64,000 nucleotides of DNA from Bemisia tabaci (GCF_918797505.1 NC_092797.1:21279372-21343371), one strand, 5' to 3'; shown: positions 1 through 10,376, counted from the first letter of the stretch. Program-made: numbers and translations. Notes: generated by a model not told the origin, from the letters alone.

Positions 1-58
1 AAAAAAAATCTCGGTGTATCTTACTATAGTAAAAAAAAATAAGGCCTTTTTTGTGTGT

Positions 59-144
59 ACGTCCGTGTCATTTCGCATTCTCATTGGTCTTTCATTAACC
101 AACGTCCGTGTCATTTCGCATTCTCATTGGTCTTTCATTAACCA
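59..144. repeat. 43 bp direct tandem duplication
   Basis: Two adjacent copies of a 43 bp unit beginning acgtccgtgtcatttcgc lie at 59-101 and 102-144 with no difference between them. The unit is unrelated to the satellite that follows. Perfect identity suggests a recent slippage or unequal-exchange event at the edge of the array. No coding potential is visible. Confidence 0.9.
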
Positions 145-231
145 ATCAGAAAACGTCATTGAAAATCCCCGGGAAATTTAAATGTATTCTTCCGTAAAGG
201 AATTATTGATAGGTAGACAGGTATAAAAATG

Positions 232-3200
232 GGATGTATTTCTTCTAATAACCAGGATAAAAGGGAGGATTATTACCTATACAGGATAGTCCTAGAAAAA
301 CGGGATGTACCTATATTAATAAACCGGGATAACAGGAAGGATATCGATCATTGTGTATCGATATTCGATACATCGTTTGTTCTAAAGCAGTATTGACTGG
401 GATAAAACGGGATTTCTTCATAATAACCGGGATAAAAGGGAGGAAAGTTACATCCTATACGGGAGAGTCATGGATGAACGGGATGTACCTATATTAATAA
501 ACCGGGATAACAGGAAGGATATCGATCTTTGTGTATCGATCTTCGATACATCGTTTGTTCTAAAGCAGTATTGACTGGGATAAAACGGGATTTCTTCATA
601 ATAACCGGGATAAAAGGGAGGAATTTTACCTATACAGGATAGTCATGGATGAACGGGATGTACCTATATTAAGAAACCGGGAAAACAGGAAGGATATCGA
701 TCTTTGTGTATCGATCTTCGATACATCGTTTGTTCTAAAGCTGTATTGACTGGGATAAAACGGGATTTCTTCATAATAACCGGGATAAAAGGGAGGAATT
801 TTACCTATACAGGATAGTCATGGATGAACGGGATGTACCTACATTAATAAACCGGGATAACAGGAAGGATATCGATCTTTGTGTATCGATCTTCGATACA
901 TCGTTTGTTCTAAAGCAGTATTGACTGGGATAAAACGGGATTTCTTCATAATAACCGGGATGAAAGGGAGGAATTTTACCTACACAGGATAGTCATGGAT
1001 GAACGGGATGTACCTATATTAAGAAACCGGGAAAACAGGAAGGATATCGATCTTTGTGTATCGATCTTCGATACATCGTTTGTTCTAAAGCTGTTTAGAC
1101 TGGGATAAAACGGGATTTCTTCATAATAACCGGGATAAAAGGGAGGAATTTTACCTATACAGGATAGTCATGGATGAACGGGATGTACCTATATTAATAA
1201 ACCGGGATGAAGGGAAGGATATCGGTCTTTATATATCGATCTTTGTGTATCGATCTTCGATACATCGTTTGTTCTAAAGCAGTATTGACTGGGATAAAAC
1301 GGGATTTCCTCATAATAACCGGGATAAAAGGGAGGAATTCTACCCACACAGGATAGTCATGGATAAAACGAGATGTAACTATATTAAGAAACCGGGATAA
1401 CAGGAAGGATGTCGATCTTTGTGTATCGATCTTCGATACATCGTTTGTTCTAAAGCAGTATTGACTTGGATAAAACGGGATTTCTTCATAATAACCGGGA
1501 TAAAAGGGTGGAATTTTACCTATACAGGATAGTCATGGATGAACGGGATGTACCTACATTAATAAACCGGGATAACAGGAAGGATATCGATCTTTGTGTA
1601 TCGATATTCGATACATCGTTTGTTCTAAAGCTGTATTGACTGGGATAAAACGGGATTTCTTCATAAAAACCGTGATAAAAGGGAGGAATTTTACCTATAC
1701 AGGATAGTCATGGATAAAACGGGATGTACCTATATTAAGAAACCGGGAAAACAGGAAGGATATCGATCTTTGTGTATCGATCTTCGATACATCGTTTTTT
1801 TCTAAAGCAGTAATGACTGGGATAAAACGGGATTTCTTCATAATAACCGGGATAAGGGAGTAATTTTACCTCCTGTACAGGATAGTCATGGATGAACGGG
1901 ATGTACCTATATTAATAAACCGGGATAACAGGAAGGATATCGATCATTGTGTATCGATATTCGATACATCGTTTGTTCTAAAGCAGTATTGACTGGGATA
2001 AAACGGGATTTCTTCATAATAACCGGGATAAAAGGGAGGAATTTTACATATACAGGATAGTCATGGATGAACGGGATGTACCTATATTAATAAACCGGGA
2101 TAACAGGAAGGATATCGATCATTGTGTATCGATATTCGATACATCGTTTGTTCTAAAGCAGTATTGACTTGGATAAAACGGGATTTCTTCATAATAACCG
2201 GGATAAAAGGGAGGAATTTTACCTATACAGGATAGTCATGGATGAACGGGATGTACCTATATTAATAAACCGGGATAACAGGAAGGATATCGATCTTTGT
2301 GTATCGATCTTCGATACATCGTTTTTTTCTAAAGCAGTAATGACTGGGATAAAACGGGATTCCTTCATAATAACCGGGATAAAAGGGAGGAATTTTACTT
2401 ATACAGGATAGTCATCGATAAAACGGGATGTACCTATATTAATAAACCGGGATAACAGGAAGGATATCGATCTTTGTGTATCGACATTCGATACATCGTT
2501 TGTTCTAAAGCAGTAATGACTGGTATAAACGGGATTTCTTCATAGTGACCGGGATAAAGTGGAGGAATTTTACCTATACAGGATAGTCATGGATAAAACG
2601 GGATGTACCTATATTAAGAAACCGGGAAAACAGGAAGGATATCGATCTTTGTGTATCGATCTTCGATACATCGTTTTTTTCTAAAGCAGTAATGACTGGG
2701 ATAAAACCGGATTTCTTCAGAGTGACCGGGATAATATGCAGTTATTTTACCTCCTATACAGGATAGTCATGGATGAACGAGATGTACCTATATTAATAAA
2801 CCGGGATAACAGGAAGGATATCGATCATTGTGTATCGATATTCGATACATCGTTTGTTCTAAAGCAGTATTGACTGGGATAAAACGGGATTTCTTCATAA
2901 TAACCGGGATAAAAGGGAGGAATTTTACATATACAGGATAGTCATGGATGAACGGGATGTACCTATATTAATAAACCGGGATAACAGGAAGGATATCGAT
3001 CATTGTGTATCGATATTCGATACATCGTTTGTTCTAAAGCAGTATTGACTTGGATAAAACGGGATTTCTTCATAATAACCGGGATAAAAGGGAGGAATTT
3101 TACCTATACAGGATAGTCATGGATGAACGGGATGTACCTATATTAATAAACCGGGATAACAGGAAGGATATCGATCTTTGTGTATCGATCTTCGATACAT

Positions 3201-3690
3201 CGTTTTTTTCTAAAGCAGTAATGACTGGGATAAAACGGGATTCCTTCATAATAACCGGGATAAAAGGGAGGAATTTTACTTATACAGGATAGTCATCGAT
3301 AAAACGGGATGTACCTATATTAATAAACTGGTATAACAGGAAGGATATCGATCATTGTGTATCGATATTCGATACATCGTTTTTTCTAAAGCAGTAATGA
3401 CTGGTATAAACGGGATTTCTTCATAGTGACCGGGATAAAGTGGAGGAATTTTACCTATACAGGATAGTCATGGATAAAACGGGATGTACCTATATTAAGA
3501 AACCGGGAAAACAGGAAGGATATCGATCTTTGTGTATCGATCTTCGATACATCGTTTTTTTCTAAAGCAGTAATGACTGGGATAAAACCGGATTTCTTCA
3601 GAGTGACCGGGATAATATGCAGTAATTTTACCTATACAGTATAGTCATTTATAATAGTGGATGTAACTATGTTAAGGAACCGGGATAAAA
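232..3690. repeat. Satellite array, about 175 bp monomers
   Basis: About 20 head-to-tail monomers. Landmark gactgggataaaacggga recurs at about 394, 573, 748, 923 and 1098, giving a period of 175-179 bp. Each monomer carries the submotifs accgggataa and gaacgggatgtacctat and a TATCGAT-rich segment (gtatcgatcttcgatac). The first monomer (232-390) and the last (after 3620) are diverged, as is usual at array edges. Short open frames inside the array are by-products of repetition: two 80-codon frames, at 2169 and 3050, are identical only because the DNA is duplicated. The adjoining telomere-type tract suggests a subtelomeric or heterochromatic satellite. Confidence 0.93.
1862..3625. repeat. 881 bp higher-order repeat (five satellite monomers, two copies)
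   Basis: Within the 175 bp satellite, 1862-2742 and 2743-3623 match with an offset of exactly 881 bp. Rare variants keep this spacing: ttttacctcct at 1864 and 2745, attttacatatacagg at 2041 and 2922, and cagagtgaccgggataatat at 2718 and 3599. Adjacent monomers differ from each other more than the two blocks do. This is the signature of higher-order amplification of a five-monomer block. Confidence 0.88.
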
Positions 3691-3844
3691 CACATCAAAT
3701 GCATCATGAAACATAGCAAACACATCAAACACATCATGAAACACACAGTTATGTTTCACAACAGAAGTGGGGCACCTTGCGAAAAAAGGCTTATTTAACC
3801 CATTCTAACCTAACCAAACCTTACTTGACTCATCCTTAGGCCTT

Positions 3845-4006
3845 CCTAACCTAACCTGACCTAACCTAACCTAACCTGACCTAACCTAACCTGACCTAAC
3901 CTAACCTAACCTAACCTGACCTAACCTAACCTGACCTAACCTAACCTGACCTAACCTAACCTAACCTAACATAACCTAACCTACCTAACCTAACCTAACC
4001 TAACCT
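3845..4006. repeat. Telomere-type tract (CCTAA)n with CCTGA variants
   Basis: A nearly uninterrupted run of CCTAA units, which is TTAGG on the other strand, the ancestral arthropod telomere repeat. At least six CCTGA units (TCAGG on the other strand) are interspersed, starting at about 3855, 3875, 3890, 3915, 3930 and 3945, mostly as CCTAA-CCTAA-CCTGA. The last part has slips (cataa, ccta). Degenerate units reach back to about 3798. The tract ends in a G+C-rich segment with runs of g and t (4007-4060). It lies between satellite and minisatellite DNA, so in this window it is interstitial or subtelomeric, not a chromosome end. Confidence 0.92.
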
Positions 4007-4207
4007 GGCCGCCCCGGGGGCTCTCAAGGGTTTTCGGGGTTTTTTGGGGGGGTTTTGGGGATATTTTCCAGAAGTGGGGCACGGCCCATAAGTGAGGCAG
4101 CCCCAGTTCTGTTGGGTATTTTCATGGTCTGCCCCAGTTCTGAGGCACACTCCACAGTCTCGGCCCCACTTCTGATGTAAGACATGCACACGTAAAACGC
4201 AATATAC

Positions 4208-4428
4208 ACATCATGATACACCTAAAACACATCAAACACAACAAACACATCATGAAACACAATCAAACACATTAAACACAACAAATACATCATGAAACAC
4301 AATCAAATACATCAAACACAACAAACACATCATGAAACACAATCAAACACATCAAACACAACAAACACATCATGAAACACAATCAAACACATCAAACACA
4401 CCATGAAACACAATCAAACACAACAAAT
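4208..4428. repeat. 40 bp minisatellite
   Basis: Units of 40 bp contain catcatgaaacacaatcaaa and repeat at 4248, 4288, 4328 and 4368, with partial units at both ends. A short related stretch occurs at 3684-3752, on the other side of the telomere-type tract, so the tract lies between two pieces of one minisatellite. A 12-base motif cagaagtggggc occurs at 3762 and 4069 and inverted at 4163-4174. Confidence 0.9.
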
Positions 4429-4472
4429 CGCATGTATCGATAATCGCACGTTTCGATAACCGCATTTATCAA

Positions 4473-5644
4473 CTTCCTGGTGGAAAAACAGCTCACAGGG
4501 TTTTTAAATTGCCACTTCAGATGACATCCGAAAACGACATTAAGCCGGCAAAACTTACAACAGCATTAAAACAAATATTAACAGAAGTTGATTTTATAAT
4601 ATGGGATGAGGCTTCAATGATATTGTCAACAGCTTTTCAAATAGTGAACGTAACCTTGCAAGATTTAATGAGAAACAATGATCCATTCGGAGGAAAACAG
4701 TTTGCCTAGGCGGAGATTTCAGACAATTATTGCCAGTAGTAAAGAAAGGAAGCAGAAATCAAATAGTCAAATCAGCTTTAATAAGCTCTCCTTTATGGAA
4801 ACATTTCAAAATCTTCCACTTGAAAAAAAATATGAGAGCAAACAACGAAGAATTCAGTGAATGGCTGCTACAAATCGGAAATGGAAAGAAAGAAATAGTT
4901 GAATTCCCATCAGAAATGATATGTAATGAAAACATTGTTGATAGCATTTTTAAAGAATATAACGAAGAAACATTAAAAACATCAATACTTCTTGCATCCA
5001 GAAATTGTGAAGTTGACAGATTGAATGAAGAAGTACTCTCAAAAATGGAAGGAGAAACAATTGTGAGTGAAGGATTCAGTTGGGCAACTGCAGTGGACGG
5101 AGACCTGACAGACCAAGACGAGTTAACTCTGAGATATCAACCAGAATACTTAGCTTCACTGAACCCTTCAGGAATGCCAAGTCAAAATTTGAAGTTAAAA
5201 GAAGGAGCTGTGGTTATGTTACTACGCAACATTTGTATCGAGGATGGATTGTGCAATGGGACAAGATTAATTGTCTTAAAAATAAATAAATACATTTTGC
5301 ATTGCTCAATTTTAACCGGAGAAAAAAAAGGAAAAATAGTTTCACTACCAAAAATTACACTTAACACAAAAGAACAAACGAACCTACCTTTTGTTTTGAA
5401 TAGGAAACAATTCCCCGTTAGATTAGCTTTTGCTATGACTATTAGTAAAAGCCAAGGGCAATCGTTTGACAGAGTGGGAATTTTTATAGATAAAGAAAGA
5501 CCAATGTTCGCTCACGGGCAACTGTATGTAGCATTGTCTAGATGTAGGACTAAAGAGGGTTTAAAAATAAAAATCATTAATTTTGATGACGACAAAAATA
5601 AAAACACAGCAATGAACATTGTTTATCAAGAAGTTCTGCATTAA
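4473..5644 (+). pseudogene. Helitron Pif1-type helicase, 5'-truncated and frameshifted
   Basis: This is the C-terminal, helicase half of a Helitron RepHel protein. Homology starts at 4473 with GGKTAHRVFKLPL, the segment after motif I; the Walker A loop and the whole Rep nuclease part are missing, replaced upstream by minisatellite. Then follow Walker B (IIWDEASM, about 4590), PFGGK and, after a one-base frame change near 4704-4706, GGDFRQLLPVV. Later motifs are NMRANNEEFSEWLL, an internal NGTRLIV, SKSQGQSF and HGQLYVALSRCR near 5500-5560. The stop is at 5642-5644. In the family this enzyme unwinds DNA during rolling-circle transposition. This copy cannot make a full protein. No CTRR end with hairpin was recognised after the stop. 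Confidence 0.9.
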
Positions 5645-5771
5645 CTTTGTATATTTTCTACTGTTTAAATTGAGGAATGCAAAATGTACTTATTATCTTA
5701 AAAACAATTAATTTTGTCCCTATGAACAAACCTTTTTTTATTATGTATATAACTTAAAATTATAATTTCAC

Positions 5772-6053
5772 TAAACGTGATGGACGCACGGAGAACGCCC
5801 AGAGTTAACGCCAGGGGATGAAACCCCTTGGAGACTTGATGGTACAATTTTTTATCTACCAATATTATTCACGGTAAAATTAAATCACCCAACCCAAGTA
5901 GCATTTTTCAACGGAAAAATTGCGATTTTATCGCCGATAAAATAAAAATAATAAAAATAATATTGGTAGATAAAAAATTGTACCATCACGTCCCCAAGGG
6001 GTTTCATCCCCTGGCGTTAACTCTGGGCGTTCTCCGTGCGTCCATCACGTTTA
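5772..6053. repeat. Foldback/MITE-like element, 98 bp inverted arms
   Basis: The left arm (5772-5869, beginning taaacgtgatggacgcacgg) and the right arm (5956-6053) are reverse complements with only two mismatches, at ttggAgacT versus ttggGgacG. They enclose an 86 bp AT-rich loop. No matching target duplication is visible in the flanks (ttcac versus ccggt). The element lies between the Helitron helicase remnant and the BEL/Pao element. The high arm identity suggests a young element or ongoing arm correction. Confidence 0.85.
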
Positions 6054-6133
6054 CCGGTCGCTAGGATCATCAACATATGAACGATTATCGCCTCAGTCGC
6101 CACGGTGGTAGGCCAACACTTTTCCATTAGGCT

Positions 6134-6138
6134 ATGGC
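6134..6138. other. Target-site duplication, left (atggc)
   Basis: atggc immediately precedes the left LTR and is repeated at 13057-13061 directly after the right LTR. Five bases is normal for BEL/Pao integrase. The pair fixes the element boundaries. Confidence 0.93.
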
Positions 6139-6425
6139 TGTTACGCATTTTCTCACAAAAATAGAGGTTAGGCAAGACAAGAATAAAAGAAAAGTGAAGG
6201 AAACGAACCTTAGGAAGAAAGAATTTGGAAACCCAAATTAAGCTAAAAAGAGCATTTAATGAAACAAGAAGGCACACAACTTTCTTACCTTATAATAAGG
6301 AGTAATTGTAATAAATAACAAGAATAACTAGGTTTTTACCAAAAAGAAGACAGATCATACAAACATAGATCAAGTTGTAAGACAATAAGAAAAAACATGG
6401 TAACCATGGATATATATATGGAACA
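6139..6425 (-). repeat. 3' LTR of the BEL/Pao element
   Basis: 287 bp, beginning tgttacgcattttctcac and ending atatatatggaaca on the plus strand. On the element's own strand it starts TGTTCC, with a TATATATA run close to its 5' edge. It reads identical to 12770-13056, which implies little time since insertion. Confidence 0.95.
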
Positions 6426-6440
6426 TACCGCGCCCCTTGA
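6426..6440 (-). other. Polypurine tract of the BEL/Pao element
   Basis: On the minus strand the bases just before the 3' LTR read caaggggcgcggta. This purine-rich stretch is where plus-strand priming is expected. It lies in the 42 bp between the pol stop and the LTR. Confidence 0.65.
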
Positions 6441-6467
6441 ACCCTGCAAGGGATTCAACAGATTCTT

Positions 6468-9400
6468 TCAGGGACTAAATAAGGGAGCAAGTTTACAAAT
6501 TGGTCTGGTTAAGTAACCGTTACTAGTGAAAAGTTCAGCAACTCTGGTATGTCCATCCTTGCCGTAAAATAATTTATTTACACGTCCAAAACTCCAGCTG
6601 GCCGGTAAAAAATTAGAACTAGAATTTTGAATTAACACAAGTGTACCTGGTTTTAAATCAGCTTGAGGAGACTTCCATTTGGAGCGTCGTTGCAATTCAA
6701 CTAAATATTCCGATTTCCATCTAATCCAAAACTGCTTAACTCTATTTTGTAATAATACCCAACGATCATTTAATTTAACAGACTCAATGTTGGACTTCGA
6801 AGAGTGGAATGGAAGAGCGGTCAATTCTTGTCCGATTAAAAAATGAGCTGGAGTAAGAGGTGTTAAATCATTTGGATTATCACTCATAGCTGTTAGGGGA
6901 CGAGAATTCAAACAAGCTTCTACTTGTGCAAGCAACGTTTGGAATTCTTCACAAGTGAAAACAACATTTCCTGCAACTCTTTTTAGGTGGAATTTTAGTG
7001 ATTTAATTGCAGCCTCGTATAATCCCCCGAAATGAGGAGCTCTAGGTGGAATAAAATGCCAATATATAGAGTTACTAGATAAAACATGCTGAAATTTTTC
7101 ATTATTAGAAAGCGAGTACAACATATCGTGCAATTCCTTATTAGTGCGAATAAAGGTTTTGGAATTATCTGAGTAGATATCTGAGGGGAATCCTCTTCTG
7201 GAAATAAACCTTCTCAAAGCGGCAATAAAATCATTTGCAGATAAATTACTTACTAATTCACAATGAATTGCTTTCGTTGCAAAGCAAACGAATAATGAAA
7301 CATATGATTTCACCCTTATTTTACTCTTACAGTATGGTTTTAAAAAAATAGGACCACAAAAATCGACTCCGCAAATTTTGAAAGGTCGTAACTCAGTTAC
7401 TCGGTGAGATGGCAATGGTGCCATTATTTGGGTTAGAAGTTTGGGGCGAGCAACTCTACAACCGAAACAATTGCGTACGGTGAAATAAGCTTCAGATCTT
7501 CCTTTTAAAGGCCAAAACCGTTGACGTATTGAAGCCAGCAAGGCTTGAGGGCCTGGATGAAATAGTCGAACAGAATGTTCGTGTCTAAAAATTAAGTTCG
7601 TCAATTTATGTCTATTTGGTAATATTATAGGAAATTTTTGTGCATAAGGAATTCTTGCATTACGTAAACGACCATTGACCCTTAAAACTCCAGTTTCATC
7701 AAGGAAGGGATTTAATGCTAAAAGTTTGCTTTTTTTGTGTAAAGCACCGGAAGACAGATCTGAAATATCACGCGAAAGTGCTTCCGATTGGGCAATTTTA
7801 ATCAATTTATTTAAAGAACTGTCGCATTCAGCTGCTGTTAATTCTCCAATCTTTCTACATGGCTTGTTTTTAGACTTAGAATTGAAAATAAACCGTTGAA
7901 CATATGCAAAAACTCTTATCAGTTTAGAAAGGGAAGAGTATTTCTCAAATAAGTCAAAGGGCTTAATTGAAATTACGTGAGAAGTACAAGAAGACTGCAT
8001 TTCAGTAGACAAATCATTACCGAACCTAATGTCTTGATGACAATGTTGGAAAATACCCGGGTTATGTAACATTTCTGGTCCATGCCACCATAAACTTGAG
8101 TTTATTAAAGTCGAAGACTGAACCCCACGAGAAATTAAATCAGCAGGATTTTGATCTGATGATACATGACACCAGTGAGCATTTTTAGTATTCAACTGAA
8201 TTTCAGCCACTCTATTCGCTACAAAGGTTTTCCAACGATTTGGAGGTTCACGAATCCAGTCAAGAGTAATCGTCGAATCAGTCCACAAGAAAATCGCCGA
8301 AAAGGGCATCCGCATAGCATTTAAAACTTGAGACAATAATCGTGATAAAAGTAATGCCCCACATAGTTCTAATCTTGGTAAACTAGTAGAATGCAACGGA
8401 GCCACGCGGGATTTTGAAATTAATAATTGACAGTGAGAGGTTTCGTCTTTATCAATCGAACGAACGTAAATGCAAGCACCGTAAGCTCGGATAGACGCAT
8501 CAGAAAAACCATGCAACTCTACATTAACAGCATAAGGCGAAACAACGTGTCTAGGAATTTCTAATTTTGAGATTAACAACATATCTGAACAAAAATTTGT
8601 CCATAGAGTAAAAATAGACTGAGGCACCGATTCATCCCAGAGAATCTTTAGCTTCCAAATGTCTTGCATTATCAGCTTGGCCCGTATTACTAACGGACTT
8701 AAGAAAGATAATGGGTCAAAAATCTTAGAAGTATCAGAGAGAATGCTACGTTTAGTAATTTTTGAATTTTTAGTGTGCTCAAATATCGATAAATTAGATA
8801 TCAAAAAACAATCTTTAAAAGTATTATAAACAAGGCCAAGAGTTTTTACTATATCATTTGGCGCAATGAGGATGGAGGAATCATCACCTACATCCTTATT
8901 AGATTCTTTAATATATTTCAATATTTTGGGATCATTAGATGACATTTTTACTAATTTAAAACCTCCTTTCTTGAACATTTTACTCAATTGATCACATAAT
9001 AAAATGATAATCTGGAAATCATCATTTCCGGTTAAGAGATCATCGACATAAAAATCTGTAATTGTAATCTCCGAAGCGAGTGGAAACTCTGGATTTTCAT
9101 CTAACGCAAGTTGATGTATAGATCGAATCGCTTGAAATGCAGAGGGTTTTAATCCAAAGGTAACTCGAGTCAAGCGGTAAGTCAAAATCTCCCCAGTTTG
9201 GCGGTCACGCCAAAGAATCCTCAACATATCCCGATCATTAGGATCTATTGAAACTTGTCGATACATTTTTTCAATATCTGCAATTAGTACGTATTTATGT
9301 TTTCGGAAACGTAGTAAAATTGAAATTAGATCTTCTTGGATTGTTGGACCTGACATTAGAACATCATTTAATGATACCCCTGAAGTAGTGGTAGCTGAGC

Positions 9401-10373
9401 CATCAAAAACTACACGCAATTTAGAAGTCAATTTTGACTCATTTATGACAGCATGATGGGGTAAATAAAATACACGTGAATTGTTTAACTCACTTTCGGG
9501 AACCAATTCTAAATGCCCCAATGACAAATATTCATTTATAACATCAGAGTATCTTACAAATAACTCTGGAGTGAGCCGCTTCTCAAGAGATAATAAACGA
9601 CGTAGCGCTTGAGATCTAGACTCTCCCAAAAATGGCAGTTTATCATTAAAAGGTAACTTTAGTTCATACCTTCCGCAAGGTAGACGTTTATAGGTATTTA
9701 AAAAATGTTTCTCGCATTCAACTTCTTCGATAGATTTACCTTTAAATTTAGGGGTATAGGCTGAACTCTCTTCTAATTCCCAAAATTTGCCTAAATTATC
9801 AAATAATTCCGAAGTAGCCAAGAGTGAATAAGCATGATTTGAACGTAATGAAAATAATCCAGAAATTAACCATCCAAATTGTGATTTCTGCATAATTGCA
9901 TCGAAAGATGGACCTTTAATTGAAATTTGTCCAACACAGAGAATTCTGAAAAAGTTGTTGGCTCCAATTAACAAATCGATCGGTGAACACATATTAAAAT
10001 CAGGGTCTGCTAATTTTATATTATCAGGAATTTCCCTCCGATCAAAATTTACCGGATAAAGTGGTAAATCTTCACTTATTTTGTTTGTAACTACACAAAC
10101 GATGCTCATTTGAAAATTTTGGAACCGAGACTGAATTTTGAGTTTCACAACATGATTGGAGCGCGATGAAATGCCTTGGATTCCTAAAATATGTTGATTG
10201 GATCTTTTCAAGGGTAATTTTAATTTTTCATTCAACTTCATGCTTATAAAATTCGGCTGGCTAGCAGAATCTAACAAGGCTCGGCAAGGAATTATCTGTC
10301 CTTTATTAGTGATAACGTTAACCAATGCAGTAGCAAGAATAACATTAGAAAAATCACACTCAACGTCATTTAG
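6468..10373 (-). CDS. pol: BEL/Pao Pol: protease, RT, RNase H, integrase
   Basis: Open from the CTA codon after the gag UGA to the stop at 6468-6470; no ATG is needed if it is made by readthrough. Residues below are counted from the TTG at 10325. The protease has ILATALV just upstream and RALLDSAS with catalytic D19, so DSAS replaces the usual DSG/DTG. Reverse transcriptase has LIADIEKMYRQV (D350) and YVDD at 426-429. RNase H has GFSDAS (D609), RLELCGA (E653), WTDST (D683) and DQNPAD. Integrase has a zinc-binding region (H915/H917, H923, C953, C956) and a D988, D1053, E1104 triad. The C-terminal 100 residues (DRWVLLQNRVKQFW, then KPGTLVLI and GRV) form the conserved BEL/Pao tail (DUF5641-like). 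It makes and integrates the cDNA. All catalytic residues are present. Confidence 0.96.
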   Translation of the reverse strand, partial: LNDVECDFSNVILATALVNVITNKGQIIPCRALLDSASQPNFISMKLNEKLKLPLKRSNQHILGIQGISSRSNHVVKLKIQSRFQNFQMSIVCVVTNKISEDLPLYPVNFDRREIPDNIKLADPDFNMCSPIDLLIGANNFFRILCVGQISIKGPSFDAIMQKSQFGWLISGLFSLRSNHAYSLLATSELFDNLGKFWELEESSAYTPKFKGKSIEEVECEKHFLNTYKRLPCGRYELKLPFNDKLPFLGESRSQALRRLLSLEKRLTPELFVRYSDVINEYLSLGHLELVPESELNNSRVFYLPHHAVINESKLTSKLRVVFDGSATTTSGVSLNDVLMSGPTIQEDLISILLRFRKHKYVLIADIEKMYRQVSIDPNDRDMLRILWRDRQTGEILTYRLTRVTFGLKPSAFQAIRSIHQLALDENPEFPLASEITITDFYVDDLLTGNDDFQIIILLCDQLSKMFKKGGFKLVKMSSNDPKILKYIKESNKDVGDDSSILIAPNDIVKTLGLVYNTFKDCFLISNLSIFEHTKNSKITKRSILSDTSKIFDPLSFLSPLVIRAKLIMQDIWKLKILWDESVPQSIFTLWTNFCSDMLLISKLEIPRHVVSPYAVNVELHGFSDASIRAYGACIYVRSIDKDETSHCQLLISKSRVAPLHSTSLPRLELCGALLLSRLLSQVLNAMRMPFSAIFLWTDSTITLDWIREPPNRWKTFVANRVAEIQLNTKNAHWCHVSSDQNPADLISRGVQSSTLINSSLWWHGPEMLHNPGIFQHCHQDIRFGNDLSTEMQSSCTSHVISIKPFDLFEKYSSLSKLIRVFAYVQRFIFNSKSKNKPCRKIGELTAAECDSSLNKLIKIAQSEALSRDISDLSSGALHKKSKLLALNPFLDETGVLRVNGRLRNARIPYAQKFPIILPNRHKLTNLIFRHEHSVRLFHPGPQALLASIRQRFWPLKGRSEAYFTVRNCFGCRVARPKLLTQIMAPLPSHRVTELRPFKICGVDFCGPIFLKPYCKSKIRVKSYVSLFVCFATKAIHCELVSNLSANDFIAALRRFISRRGFPSDIYSDNSKTFIRTNKELHDMLYSLSNNEKFQHVLSSNSIYWHFIPPRAPHFGGLYEAAIKSLKFHLKRVAGNVVFTCEEFQTLLAQVEACLNSRPLTAMSDNPNDLTPLTPAHFLIGQELTALPFHSSKSNIESVKLNDRWVLLQNRVKQFWIRWKSEYLVELQRRSKWKSPQADLKPGTLVLIQNSSSNFLPASWSFGRVNKLFYGKDGHTRVAELFTSNGYLTRPICKLAPLFSP

Positions 10374-10376
10374 TCA
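10374..10376 (-). promoter_or_regulatory. Gag stop UGA in readthrough context UGA-CUA
   Basis: On the minus strand gag ends GCA AAG GCA TGA CTA AAT GAC. The codons after the TGA stay open in the same frame, encoding LNDVECDFSNVILATALV and running straight into the protease. Pol is therefore neither frameshifted nor separately initiated by an ATG. UGA followed by CUA is a well-known leaky stop context in viral and animal readthrough genes. Inference: Gag is the main product and Gag-Pol arises by occasional suppression. A point mutation of a sense codon in this single copy is the alternative. Confidence 0.8.

Noticed and set aside
2169..3292. Two identical 80-codon frames in the satellite
   Set aside because: They are the same DNA duplicated by the 881 bp block; neighbouring monomers break the frame and there is no protein family.
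232..4428. Regular repeats considered as a CRISPR array
   Set aside because: Units are contiguous satellite or minisatellite without unique spacers, in a eukaryotic context with no cas genes.
6017..6277. 86-codon minus-strand frame across the LTR edge
   Set aside because: Runs from the inverted repeat through target DNA into the LTR; a chance frame across an insertion junction.
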